NCBI GenBank assembly: GCA_017960065.1
Contig: JAGCZK010000021.1
Span: forward strand, 1-9,608
From: Paludibacteraceae bacterium
Lineage (GTDB): Bacteria; Bacteroidota; Bacteroidia; Bacteroidales; Paludibacteraceae
DNA: 9,608 nucleotides
Reading direction: 5' to 3'
Part shown: piece after piece, positions 1 through 7,013 of the stretch
How the letters are laid out: each line of letters starts with the position of its first letter
Numbering within the stretch: position 1 is the first letter of the stretch
The notes under the pieces: generated by a model
The model's input: the letters and a program-made list of their open reading frames with translations, nothing else
What the model was told of the DNA's origin: nothing
The model's database searches: none
Program-made: the position numbers and the translations under genes

Positions 1-728
1 CCGTCGTTTTTCAACGCCGAAGCAATGGGACTGGATTCGTCGGTACCCAAGTCAGTGCTGCCATAGTGGTAGGGAAACAACACCTTGGGACGGATGGTCC
101 TGGCCGCTTGCAGAAGCTGTTCGGGCGTCATAGTGTAGGGTTGGTTGCAAGGCAAAAAGGCGATGTCAATGTCGCCAAGGCCCTCCATTTCCGGTATCGG
201 CTCGGTATCGCCGGCAATGTAAATCCGCAGTCCGTCGAGCGTCAACAAATACCCGTTGTCACGCCCTTGCGGATGAAACTGCAAGTGGTCCTCGGTGGTG
301 TTGTAGGCGGGAACCGCTTCGATCAGGATGTCATCGGACAGTTGCAATCTGTCGCCATTGGACATGGCGGTGCCGGAGCCGTAAAGTTCGACGCAGCGTG
401 GATTCATGACCAGGCGGGTTTGTTCTTTGGAAAGGGAGTCAATGGCGGCAGCATTGTAGTGGTCGTGGTGTTCGTGGGTAACGAGGATGTAGTCGGCCTT
501 GGGCAGACGGCTGTAGTCCACCGTGCGTTCGCCCAATTGCGGGCAAGGGTCGATCTCAAACTCGAGGCCGTTGTATTCAATGCGGATGCTGGCATGCATC
601 AAGGCGTGCATCCGAACGGTTTTGCCGCCCGGAGTTTGAAATTCGTCGAGCTCGTAGGGTGGCATATCGGCCGCTTTGTTGCAGGCTGCCAAAGCCAGCG
701 GCACAATCAGGTACAGGAGTCTTTTCAT
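1..728 (-). CDS. MBL-fold metal-dependent hydrolase, lipoprotein, 3' end off the window
   Basis: A start at 728 opens a frame of 242 residues that is still open at the left edge, so the C-terminus is missing. Residues 1-16 form a lipoprotein signal: a KR-containing start, a hydrophobic stretch and a lipobox LAAC with Cys16. The metal site of the metallo-beta-lactamase fold is visible: HEHHDH at 85-90 (His85, His87, Asp89, His90), Asp174 in AGDT, and His221 in PYHYG. The stretch VPAYNTT...FHPQGRDNGY at 139-160 is typical of the UlaG-like branch of small metal-dependent hydrolases. By family the product should hydrolyse an ester, lactone or phosphodiester-type bond using bound metal, but the substrate cannot be read from sequence. 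It follows the EnvC-like gene after 12 bases and is probably in the same operon. An exported, lipid-anchored member is unusual, since UlaG itself is cytoplasmic. Confidence 0.88.
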   Translation of the reverse strand, partial: MKRLLYLIVPLALAACNKAADMPPYELDEFQTPGGKTVRMHALMHASIRIEYNGLEFEIDPCPQLGERTVDYSRLPKADYILVTHEHHDHYNAAAIDSLSKEQTRLVMNPRCVELYGSGTAMSNGDRLQLSDDILIEAVPAYNTTEDHLQFHPQGRDNGYLLTLDGLRIYIAGDTEPIPEMEGLGDIDIAFLPCNQPYTMTPEQLLQAARTIRPKVLFPYHYGSTDLGTDESSPIASALKND

Positions 729-740
729 GGGATTTGGGAG

Positions 741-1988
741 TTATTTTGCCAACCAGGCTTCCGGGTCTTGCAGCGTGCGGTCGTTCCAAATCTGGAAGTA
801 GAGTTCGGTTTTGTTGTCTTCGGTGTCGGTGTAGATGCGGCCGATGGTTTGTTTGGCCTTCACCTTGTCGCCAACCTTGACGTTCACTTTGGTCAGGTTG
901 GCATACACCGTACGGTAGATGCCGTGTTTGACGATAACCGCATTGTTGCTGCCGGGGATGGCAAAGCTTTGGGTAACCTCTCCGTCGAAGACGGCACGGG
1001 CGTTGCTGCCCTTGGGGCATTGGATATAGATGCCCTTGTTGTTGGTGGTGACATGTTGGAGTACCGGATGGGGGTGGATTCCGAAATGCCCGGTAATCAG
1101 ACCTTTCTCAACCGGCCAGGGCAGCCGCCCTTTATTTTGGGCAAAGTTACCGGAAACCAGTTTTTCTTCTTTGGTCATCTGGTAGGCCGGTTGGGTGGAG
1201 GCAGGTTGTTTGTTCGTGTCGCCTTTTTTGGCAGTTGTGGCCTGTTTCTTTTTGGCGGCCTCGGCCTGTTTGCGGGCCTCCTCGGCAATTTTCTTTTCAA
1301 TCTGGGCATTCAGATTGTCAGCGATTTTCTGTTGCTTTTTGAGCGTCGCTTTCAGGTCCTTTTCCTTTTTCTTGAGCGAGGTGACCAGTTGGTCTTGTCT
1401 AGCCTTTTGTTTTTCGAGGCTTTGGCTTTCTTTTTTCTTTTCGCTCAACGATTGCATGCGGTTGGTGCGTACGGTTTCCGTTTCGGCAATTTTGTTGTCG
1501 AGGTCCTTTTTGACGCGTTCGATTTCTTTGATTTTTTTCTGGCAGTATTCGGAGTATTGCTGCACATAACGGTAGCGCCGCAGGCACTCGTCGAGGCGGG
1601 TGGCCGACAAGACGAACATCAGATTCTCGTAGCGGCTCTTCTTGTAGTACGTGTGGTACATGAGCGTGGCGTACTCCTTCTTCAGAGATTCGAGTTTTTG
1701 GCGTTTTTCGTTAGTTTCTTGCCGCAATTTGCCCAGTTTGGCATTGTATTGGTCGATTTCGGCGTTGAGGGTGTTGATGAGGGTTTTCCGCTCTTTGATT
1801 TCGGCGTTAATCAATACCAGTTTGTCTTGTTGCTGCTTGGTGTTTTTCTGCGTTTTGGTCAGCATCTTGCTGGTGGCCTCCAGGTTCTGAAGGGCCTTTT
1901 GCTTCCGCTTTTTCAGGTCGTTGACCGATTGTGCGCTCAGGCACAGGCAGAGGCAACAGCTCAGAAGTAGCAACAGGGTTTTTCTCAT
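741..1988 (-). CDS. EnvC-like murein hydrolase activator (coiled coil plus degenerate LytM/M23 domain)
   Basis: The product has 415 residues. Residues 1-20 are a signal peptide (hydrophobic Leu/Cys run, then SAQ), so it acts in the periplasm. Residues 21-250 are a long Lys/Glu/Gln-rich coiled coil, followed by a low-complexity linker (about 250-275) and a C-terminal LytM/M23 domain (about 288-415). The LytM zinc site is lost. The HxGxD motif reads NKGIY (Asn317, Tyr321), the YxHL motif reads YANL (Asn364), and the final LHFE motif reads LYFQ (Tyr397). That is the EnvC pattern, in which a dead LytM domain binds and switches on N-acetylmuramoyl-L-alanine amidases at the septum. I infer the same role here. 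The start overlaps the DUF4292 stop by 4 bases, implying translational coupling. An active M23 peptidase is unlikely given the missing ligands. EnvC is the best family match, but the amidase partner is not in the window. Confidence 0.9.
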   Translation of the reverse strand: MRKTLLLLLSCCLCLCLSAQSVNDLKKRKQKALQNLEATSKMLTKTQKNTKQQQDKLVLINAEIKERKTLINTLNAEIDQYNAKLGKLRQETNEKRQKLESLKKEYATLMYHTYYKKSRYENLMFVLSATRLDECLRRYRYVQQYSEYCQKKIKEIERVKKDLDNKIAETETVRTNRMQSLSEKKKESQSLEKQKARQDQLVTSLKKKEKDLKATLKKQQKIADNLNAQIEKKIAEEARKQAEAAKKKQATTAKKGDTNKQPASTQPAYQMTKEEKLVSGNFAQNKGRLPWPVEKGLITGHFGIHPHPVLQHVTTNNKGIYIQCPKGSNARAVFDGEVTQSFAIPGSNNAVIVKHGIYRTVYANLTKVNVKVGDKVKAKQTIGRIYTDTEDNKTELYFQIWNDRTLQDPEAWLAK

Positions 1989-2764
1989 TTCATCAGGTTC
2001 TTATACAATTCTTCGAAGCTGACTTTCTTCAGGCCCTTGGTGCTGGGGTATGGCAGCTCAATGGTTTCGTCGTAGGAGATCTTTTCGAAGGTCCAGCTCA
2101 AATTAAACAGCATTTTATTGGAGTAAAATTTCAAATCCTGGCTTTGGGGGAAGTTTTTGGCCGCGTCAAAATTGCGGTAATCCATGGTCAGGTAGCCCGA
2201 AGGTTCCTTTTGCTTGATCGAGGTGCGTACCAACTGCTGCGAGTGGTTGTTCATGAACTCGAGGCGCGATTTTTCGGTTTCGTGCGACAGGTAGCCGTTG
2301 GTTCCGTCGGTCCCCGTTTCGTATGAATCCAGGCCTACCCCGAACGGGTCGAAGTAGCGGTTATAGATGACCGACTCGAGGGCGTTGAGGTTGACGGGCA
2401 TATACTTTTGCATGGAAGCGTAGCTTACCTCGCTGTAGTTGCCGTGGTAGCGGTCGATAATCAGGATGCCCTGTTTGTCGCACCAGATACGGGCGATTTC
2501 GATGCCTAAGAAGGCTTGAAGCGAGATTTGCATGGCACTGTCATTGATGGCGCGCAGGGTGCCTTTCAGCGACATGCTCGGGTTGGTCATCTCGATACGC
2601 AATTTGCCGTTGATGGTTTTGAGGTTGTTGTGATACTTTTTTTGCCATTCGGCGGAATGGGTGGCTTGGGTGTGCGCACCACTTCCGGCTTTTTGGGTGG
2701 TTTTACAAGCCGGCAGGCACAAGAGGGCTGCAATTAGCAGGCCGAATACAGATTTATTCCACAT
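1985..2764 (-). CDS. DUF4292 family lipoprotein
   Basis: The product has 259 residues and begins with a clear lipoprotein signal: hydrophobic residues 6-17 and a lipobox LPAC with Cys20. It is then probably anchored to a membrane facing the periplasm. Residues 21-40 are a short polar linker. The remainder looks like a single beta-rich domain, with alternating hydrophobic strands such as LRIEMTN, SLKGTLRAI and MQISLQAFLG at 56-88. I assign it to DUF4292 from the sequence character together with its place between the TPR gene and the EnvC-like gene, an order I know from Bacteroidales genomes. The biochemical role is unknown. The fold could resemble LolA/LolB-type lipoprotein carriers, but that is inference. 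The gene overlaps the TPR gene by 11 bases upstream and the EnvC-like gene by 4 bases downstream, so the three are very likely translated together. Confidence 0.82.
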   Translation of the reverse strand: MWNKSVFGLLIAALLCLPACKTTQKAGSGAHTQATHSAEWQKKYHNNLKTINGKLRIEMTNPSMSLKGTLRAINDSAMQISLQAFLGIEIARIWCDKQGILIIDRYHGNYSEVSYASMQKYMPVNLNALESVIYNRYFDPFGVGLDSYETGTDGTNGYLSHETEKSRLEFMNNHSQQLVRTSIKQKEPSGYLTMDYRNFDAAKNFPQSQDLKFYSNKMLFNLSWTFEKISYDETIELPYPSTKGLKKVSFEELYKNLMK

Positions 2765-4487
2765 ACTTTTTTTCTTTTATTTTAAGGTCTAGTGTTGATG
2801 AATCGTTTCCAAGCTGTTTGGACTGCTCCCAACAGCGTACGGCGTCGTCGATGCTGTTGAGGAAGTACAATATATCGCCACAATGCTCGATGAGTTCGCT
2901 GTTTTTGGGTTCTGATTTGTCGTATTCCATAGCCCGTTGGATGTAAAAGAAGGCCAGGTTATATTTGCCCTGTTTCATTAAGACATAGGCGTAAGTGTCG
3001 AGAAATGAGGCGTTGAGCGGATCTTGTTCGATGGTTTTGAGGCTCATGCGTTCGGCCCGCTCCAGTTCCATGTTTTCGATGGCGAGGTAATAGGCATAGT
3101 TGTTGAGCAAGGTCGGGTCGTTGGGGTCGATGGCCAGCGCCTTGTTGAGGTAGTTGAAGGCTTCGTTTTTGTTGTTTCGCTCCCACATCAGCATGCTCAG
3201 CACGTCGTACAGGTTTTTGTTGAGCATGGTGGGCTGGCTGTCGTCCATGTTCTTTTCGGCCTCGAGCAGGTAGTGAAACGCCGTCTCCTTGTCGTTGTCC
3301 ATCACCAAGGCGTATGTGCCGTTGAGATAGAAAAACACCGGCGAATAGGGAATGGCTTCGAGTGCGTCGCCCAGCACGCGGCGGACCATGGTGCTGTCTT
3401 TCTGATCGACCGCCAGTTGGTAGAGGCTTACCCAGGCATCGGTGTTTTCGGGTTCGAGGTAGGTGGCGGTTCTTAATTCTTCGATGGCTTCGGGGATTCG
3501 TTGCAGGTAAATCAGCACATCGGCATACATCTGGTGCGCCATTGAATTTTCGGGTTCGGCCTCAATGATGGTTTTGTAGATGTGCTCGATTTTGGCTTCG
3601 TTGCCCGCCCTCCGGGTGTAGATGCCCACGATTTCGTTGAGGAACTGTTGCTTGGTCTCGAAGTCGATATCCTTGGCCGCAAACATCTTTTGGGCGTATT
3701 CATCGGTCTTTTCCACATCACCGATGGAGTTGTAGTAGTTGCAGAGCGACGCCAGTGCCATGCCGTTTTCGGGAGCGATTTCCAAGGCCTGTTTGTAATA
3801 CCGGATGGCTTCTTCGGGTTTGTTGAAGTTCATTTCAACCTCGCCTTTGGTAACATAGAGAGACGGATTCATCGGCTCTTTACGGATGAGTTCGTCGATT
3901 TCGCCTAAGGCGCGTTTGCGGTTGCCGATGAGGATGCACAACTGGACCTTGGCGTAAGACAGGTATTCGTTTTTGCCGGTCAGCCGTTCGAGCATGTCGT
4001 ACATTTCCAGGGCTTCGGCGTATTTGCCGGTGGCCGAGTACAACTGGCTCAGCTGGTAGATGGGCGTCTCTTTGTCCGGAAAACGTTTGATGGTCTCTTT
4101 GTATTGCTGCTCGGCGGCGTTGAAGTTTTTGAGGTTGACCAGCAGTTTGGCGTAAGAAATTTGGTAATAATAGTTTTCGGGATCCAACTTGGCGGCCCGC
4201 TTCAGAAAGTTGAGCCCGCTGTTGATGTTGTTGTGTTCGAGGTGCAACTTTCCGAGTTCGTAGTTGACAATGGCACTGTTGGGATACAAATCATAGCAAC
4301 GCGAAAAGGCATAGAGCGCCCCCTCCAGGTTTTCGGCGTTTTTGAACCGCAATGCCTGGAAAAACAGGCTGTCGAATTCGGCCGAATAGGCTTCGCTGAC
4401 AGGCGTTTTCTCTTTGGCCAGCCCCGGTTGCGACAGCCCTGCGGCCAGCGCAACCAACAACCCTGCTATGTGGAGTGCCCTTCTCAC
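2754..4487 (-). CDS. Exported tetratricopeptide-repeat protein
   Basis: The product has 577 residues. Residues 1-24 form a signal peptide (RR, a hydrophobic core, then GLA before KEKTP), so the protein is exported. There is no lipobox Cys, and I see no later membrane segment. Almost all of the rest is TPR helix pairs, about 12 in number. The clearest are near 72-104 (NYELGKLHLEHNN), 141-170, 208-241 (EEAIRYYKQALEIAPEN), 315-348, 425-456 and 459-490, each ending in a proline-containing turn such as DPEN or DPND. TPR solenoids bind other proteins. The operon position suggests a periplasmic scaffold working with the DUF4292 lipoprotein and the EnvC-like protein, but no partner is shown. The start codon is GTG at 4485-4487 and overlaps the dut stop as GTGA. 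No in-frame ATG lies nearby, so GTG is the best choice. Confidence 0.9.
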   Translation of the reverse strand: MRRALHIAGLLVALAAGLSQPGLAKEKTPVSEAYSAEFDSLFFQALRFKNAENLEGALYAFSRCYDLYPNSAIVNYELGKLHLEHNNINSGLNFLKRAAKLDPENYYYQISYAKLLVNLKNFNAAEQQYKETIKRFPDKETPIYQLSQLYSATGKYAEALEMYDMLERLTGKNEYLSYAKVQLCILIGNRKRALGEIDELIRKEPMNPSLYVTKGEVEMNFNKPEEAIRYYKQALEIAPENGMALASLCNYYNSIGDVEKTDEYAQKMFAAKDIDFETKQQFLNEIVGIYTRRAGNEAKIEHIYKTIIEAEPENSMAHQMYADVLIYLQRIPEAIEELRTATYLEPENTDAWVSLYQLAVDQKDSTMVRRVLGDALEAIPYSPVFFYLNGTYALVMDNDKETAFHYLLEAEKNMDDSQPTMLNKNLYDVLSMLMWERNNKNEAFNYLNKALAIDPNDPTLLNNYAYYLAIENMELERAERMSLKTIEQDPLNASFLDTYAYVLMKQGKYNLAFFYIQRAMEYDKSEPKNSELIEHCGDILYFLNSIDDAVRCWEQSKQLGNDSSTLDLKIKEKKYVE

Positions 4488-4921
4488 TTTTTACCCGTGT
4501 GGCCGAAACCGCCTTCTCCGCGAACGGTTTCGCTCAATACCTGTACTTGTTCCAAATTCGCCTGTTCGTAGCGGGCAATTACCATCTGGCAGATGCGTTC
4601 GCCCGGTTCCACCACAAAAGTTTCGGACGAAAGGTTGATGAGAATCACACCGATTTCACCGCGATAATCGGCATCAATGGTGCCCGGAGTGTTCAGTACG
4701 GTGATGCCTTTTTTGAGGGCCAGGCCGCTGCGAGGGCGGATTTGAGCCTCGAATCCGGCGGGCAGTTCGATGTAAAGGCCGGTCGGAATCAGTTTGCGTT
4801 CGAGCGGCTTGAGTTCTACCGGCTCCGACAGGGCGGCGCGCAAATCCATCCCGGCCGACTGTTCGGTGGCGTAGGCAGGCAGAGGGTTGGCCGATTTGTT
4901 AACGATCTTGATGGTGGTCAT
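4484..4921 (-). CDS. dut: Deoxyuridine 5'-triphosphate nucleotidohydrolase (dUTPase)
   Basis: This trimeric cytoplasmic enzyme splits dUTP to dUMP and pyrophosphate, which keeps uracil out of DNA and supplies dUMP for thymidylate synthesis. The product has 145 residues, the usual length, and shows all five family motifs: AGMDLRA at 23-29; RPRSGLA at 62-68; GTIDADYRGE at 80-89, with the catalytic Asp83 and uracil-stacking Tyr86; GERICQM at 107-113; and RGEGGFGHTG at 134-143, whose Phe139 should close over the substrate. The frame is open further upstream to 4966, but an ATG at 4921 gives the normal N-terminus and lies one base after the rnr stop (TGA-T-ATG), so I chose it. Its stop overlaps the GTG start of the TPR gene. 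Nothing is missing, and the enzyme should be active. Confidence 0.97.
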   Translation of the reverse strand: MTTIKIVNKSANPLPAYATEQSAGMDLRAALSEPVELKPLERKLIPTGLYIELPAGFEAQIRPRSGLALKKGITVLNTPGTIDADYRGEIGVILINLSSETFVVEPGERICQMVIARYEQANLEQVQVLSETVRGEGGFGHTGKK

Positions 4922-4922
4922 A

Positions 4923-7013
4923 TCATACGAATTTAAAGTCCAATTGTTTTTTGTCGAGGTTGGCATTGCTAACCATCACATTCACTTTGTCGCCCAACTG
5001 GTATTTCTTGCGCGTGTGCTCGCCGATGAGGCAGTAGTTCTTCTCGTCGTAGAAATAATAGTCGTCGTCCAGGTCGCGCAAAGGTACGAGTCCTTCGCAT
5101 TTGTTGCAAGAAATTTCGACAAAAAGTCCCCATTCGGTCACGCCCGAAATCACGCCGTCGAACACTTGTCCCTTCTTGTCCGACATGAATTCCACCTGTT
5201 TGTATTTGATGGAGGCGCGCTCGGCCGAGGCGGCCAGTTGTTCACGGTCGGAGCAGTGCTGGCAATACTCTTCGTACTGATGCATGTCCACGCTCTTGCC
5301 TCCGTCGTGGTAATAGCTCAGCAGCCGGTGTACCATCATGTCGGGATAGCGGCGGATGGGCGAGGTGAAATGGGTGTAATAGTCGAAGGCCAGGCCGTAG
5401 TGCCCGATGTTTTCGGTGGTATATACCGCTTTGGCCATCGACCGGATGGTAATGGTCGAGATGAGGTCTTCTTCGCGCTTTCCGGCAATTTTATCGAGCA
5501 GGCCGTTGATGGCCGACGACACCTCGTTTTTCTTGCCCTCTGTTTTGAGTTTGTAGCCGAATTTGGCGATGAATTGCGACAAATCGCGCAGCTTGTCGGG
5601 GTTCGGCTCGTCGTGGACACGGTAAACGAAGGTTTTTTCGGTTTTGCCAATGTGCTCGGCTACCGTGCGGTTGGCCAGGAGCATAAACTCCTCGACCAGT
5701 TTGTTCGAGTCTTTCGATTCCTTGAAATAGACATCGAGGGGTTTTCCGGTCTCATCTATTTCGAAACGGACCTCGGCCCGTTCAAACGCGATGGCGCCGT
5801 TTTTGAAGCGGGTCTCACGCAGTTTCTTGGCCAGGCGGTCGAGCCCCAGCACCTCCTCGGCAAAGTCGCCTTGGCCGGTTTCGATAATCTCCTGCGCCTC
5901 CTCGTAGGTAAAGCGGCGGTCGGAATGGATGATCGTCTTGGCTATCTGGTAATGCTTGATTTCGGCGTTTTCATCGAGTTGGAAGAGTACCGAATAGCAA
6001 AGTTTGTCTTCGTTCGGACGCAACGAGCAAACACCGTTGCACAAGTGTTCTGGCAACATGGGGATGGTGCGGTCCACCAGGTAAACCGAAGTGGCGCGAC
6101 TGTAAGCCTCGGTGTCAATCAGATCCTTCTCCTTGACATAGTGCGTGACGTCGGCGATGTGCACGCCCACTTCGATGAGGCCGCTGTCGAGGCGGCGGTA
6201 CGACAGGGCGTCGTCAAAGTCTTTGGCATCGCGCGGGTCGATGGTAAAGGTGACGGTTTTGCGGCAATCCACGCGGTTTTTGATTTCGGAGGCGGAAATC
6301 TCCATCGGGATGCGCTCGGCTTCCTGGGCAATTTCTTCGGGGTACGAGTAAGGCAGCCCGTACTCGGCCAGAATGGCATGCATTTCGGTGTTATTATCAC
6401 CCACCGTCCCTAAAATATCCACGATTTCACCGAAGGGGTTTTTCGCTTTGTCGGGCCAGTCCGTCATCTTAACAATGACCTTTTGCCCGTCTTTGGCCCC
6501 TCCCAGTTTGTTCATCGGCACAAAGATGTCGTTCGTCAGGATCCGGTTATCGACCACCACAAATGCCACTCCGTTTTGCAGGCTCAGCACACCGATGAAA
6601 TTGGTGCGGTCGCGTTTGAGAATCTCCACCACTTCGCCTTCGGGTTGGCGCCCGCGGTTTTTGGCGTATAGCAGCACTTTCACGCGGTCGTGTTTCATGG
6701 CGTGGTTCACGTTGCGGTCGGCGATAAAGATCTTTTCCCCGCCGTCGTCGGGTATCAGGTGCGTCTTGCCGTTGTAGTTGCGGTCGATGACCCCGGTCAC
6801 GTACTTGTTGACGATGCGCGAGCGGTATTTGCCCCGCTCCACCTGCTCGATGATGCCCTGGGCCAGAAATTCCTCGATGACTGCAGGCACCTTGATCTTG
6901 TCGGACTGGCGGTGCAGGCCGGCGGCTGAGGCCAGTTGCTTATAGTTGAAAGGCCGGTGCTCAAATTGTTTGATGGCACTGGCAATGGCGATAATCAGTT
7001 CTTTGCGTGTCAT
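4923..7013 (-). CDS. rnr: Ribonuclease R
   Basis: This 3'-to-5' exoribonuclease degrades structured RNA in the cytoplasm, including mRNA fragments and faulty rRNA. The product has 696 residues. An N-terminal winged-helix segment (about 1-65) is followed by cold-shock-type OB domains (about 70-220), the RNB catalytic domain (about 240-570) and a C-terminal S1 domain (about 614-696, starting GQVFDGVISGVTEWGLFVEI). The magnesium-binding motif DPRDAKDFDDA at 259-269 supplies Asp259, Asp265, Asp267 and Asp268, and the conserved FTSPIRRYPD lies at 549-558. The protein stops right after the S1 domain and lacks the long lysine-rich tail of the 813-residue E. coli enzyme, so it is shorter than that enzyme but complete in its domains. 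The ATG at 7013 overlaps the stop of the J-protein gene as ATGA. The stop is one base before dut. Confidence 0.97.
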   Translation of the reverse strand: MTRKELIIAIASAIKQFEHRPFNYKQLASAAGLHRQSDKIKVPAVIEEFLAQGIIEQVERGKYRSRIVNKYVTGVIDRNYNGKTHLIPDDGGEKIFIADRNVNHAMKHDRVKVLLYAKNRGRQPEGEVVEILKRDRTNFIGVLSLQNGVAFVVVDNRILTNDIFVPMNKLGGAKDGQKVIVKMTDWPDKAKNPFGEIVDILGTVGDNNTEMHAILAEYGLPYSYPEEIAQEAERIPMEISASEIKNRVDCRKTVTFTIDPRDAKDFDDALSYRRLDSGLIEVGVHIADVTHYVKEKDLIDTEAYSRATSVYLVDRTIPMLPEHLCNGVCSLRPNEDKLCYSVLFQLDENAEIKHYQIAKTIIHSDRRFTYEEAQEIIETGQGDFAEEVLGLDRLAKKLRETRFKNGAIAFERAEVRFEIDETGKPLDVYFKESKDSNKLVEEFMLLANRTVAEHIGKTEKTFVYRVHDEPNPDKLRDLSQFIAKFGYKLKTEGKKNEVSSAINGLLDKIAGKREEDLISTITIRSMAKAVYTTENIGHYGLAFDYYTHFTSPIRRYPDMMVHRLLSYYHDGGKSVDMHQYEEYCQHCSDREQLAASAERASIKYKQVEFMSDKKGQVFDGVISGVTEWGLFVEISCNKCEGLVPLRDLDDDYYFYDEKNYCLIGEHTRKKYQLGDKVNVMVSNANLDKKQLDFKFV
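5079..5109 (-). promoter_or_regulatory. Candidate internal promoter for dut within rnr
   Basis: Reading the minus strand, TTG (5107-5109), 20 bases, then TACCTTTG (5079-5086) match the Bacteroidota TTG / TAnnTTTG promoter pattern. The spacing equals that of the candidate before the third J-protein gene. It lies about 160 bases upstream of the dut start. The site is inside the conserved S1 codons of rnr, so a chance match is quite possible. Confidence 0.25.

Noticed and set aside
741..1124. An active M23 metallopeptidase
   Set aside because: All zinc-binding positions are substituted, so a catalytic role is not supported.
1142..1149. A TAnnTTTG match (TAACTTTG) on the minus strand inside the EnvC-like gene
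   Set aside because: No TTG-like -33 element lies at a spacing of 19-21 bases, and one or two such octamers are expected by chance in a window of this size.
66..1970. A 634-codon open frame on the plus strand
   Set aside because: It is antisense to the EnvC-like gene and most of the MBL gene, crosses their junction, and its translation has no recognisable domain. The minus-strand frames show signal peptides and family motifs. The opening follows from codon bias that avoids TTA, CTA and TCA in the sense genes.
4887..6413. A 508-codon open frame on the plus strand
   Set aside because: It is antisense to rnr and the beginning of dut, both of which carry complete catalytic motifs. The translation is low in sense and rich in Phe, Val and Gly, as expected for a shadow frame.
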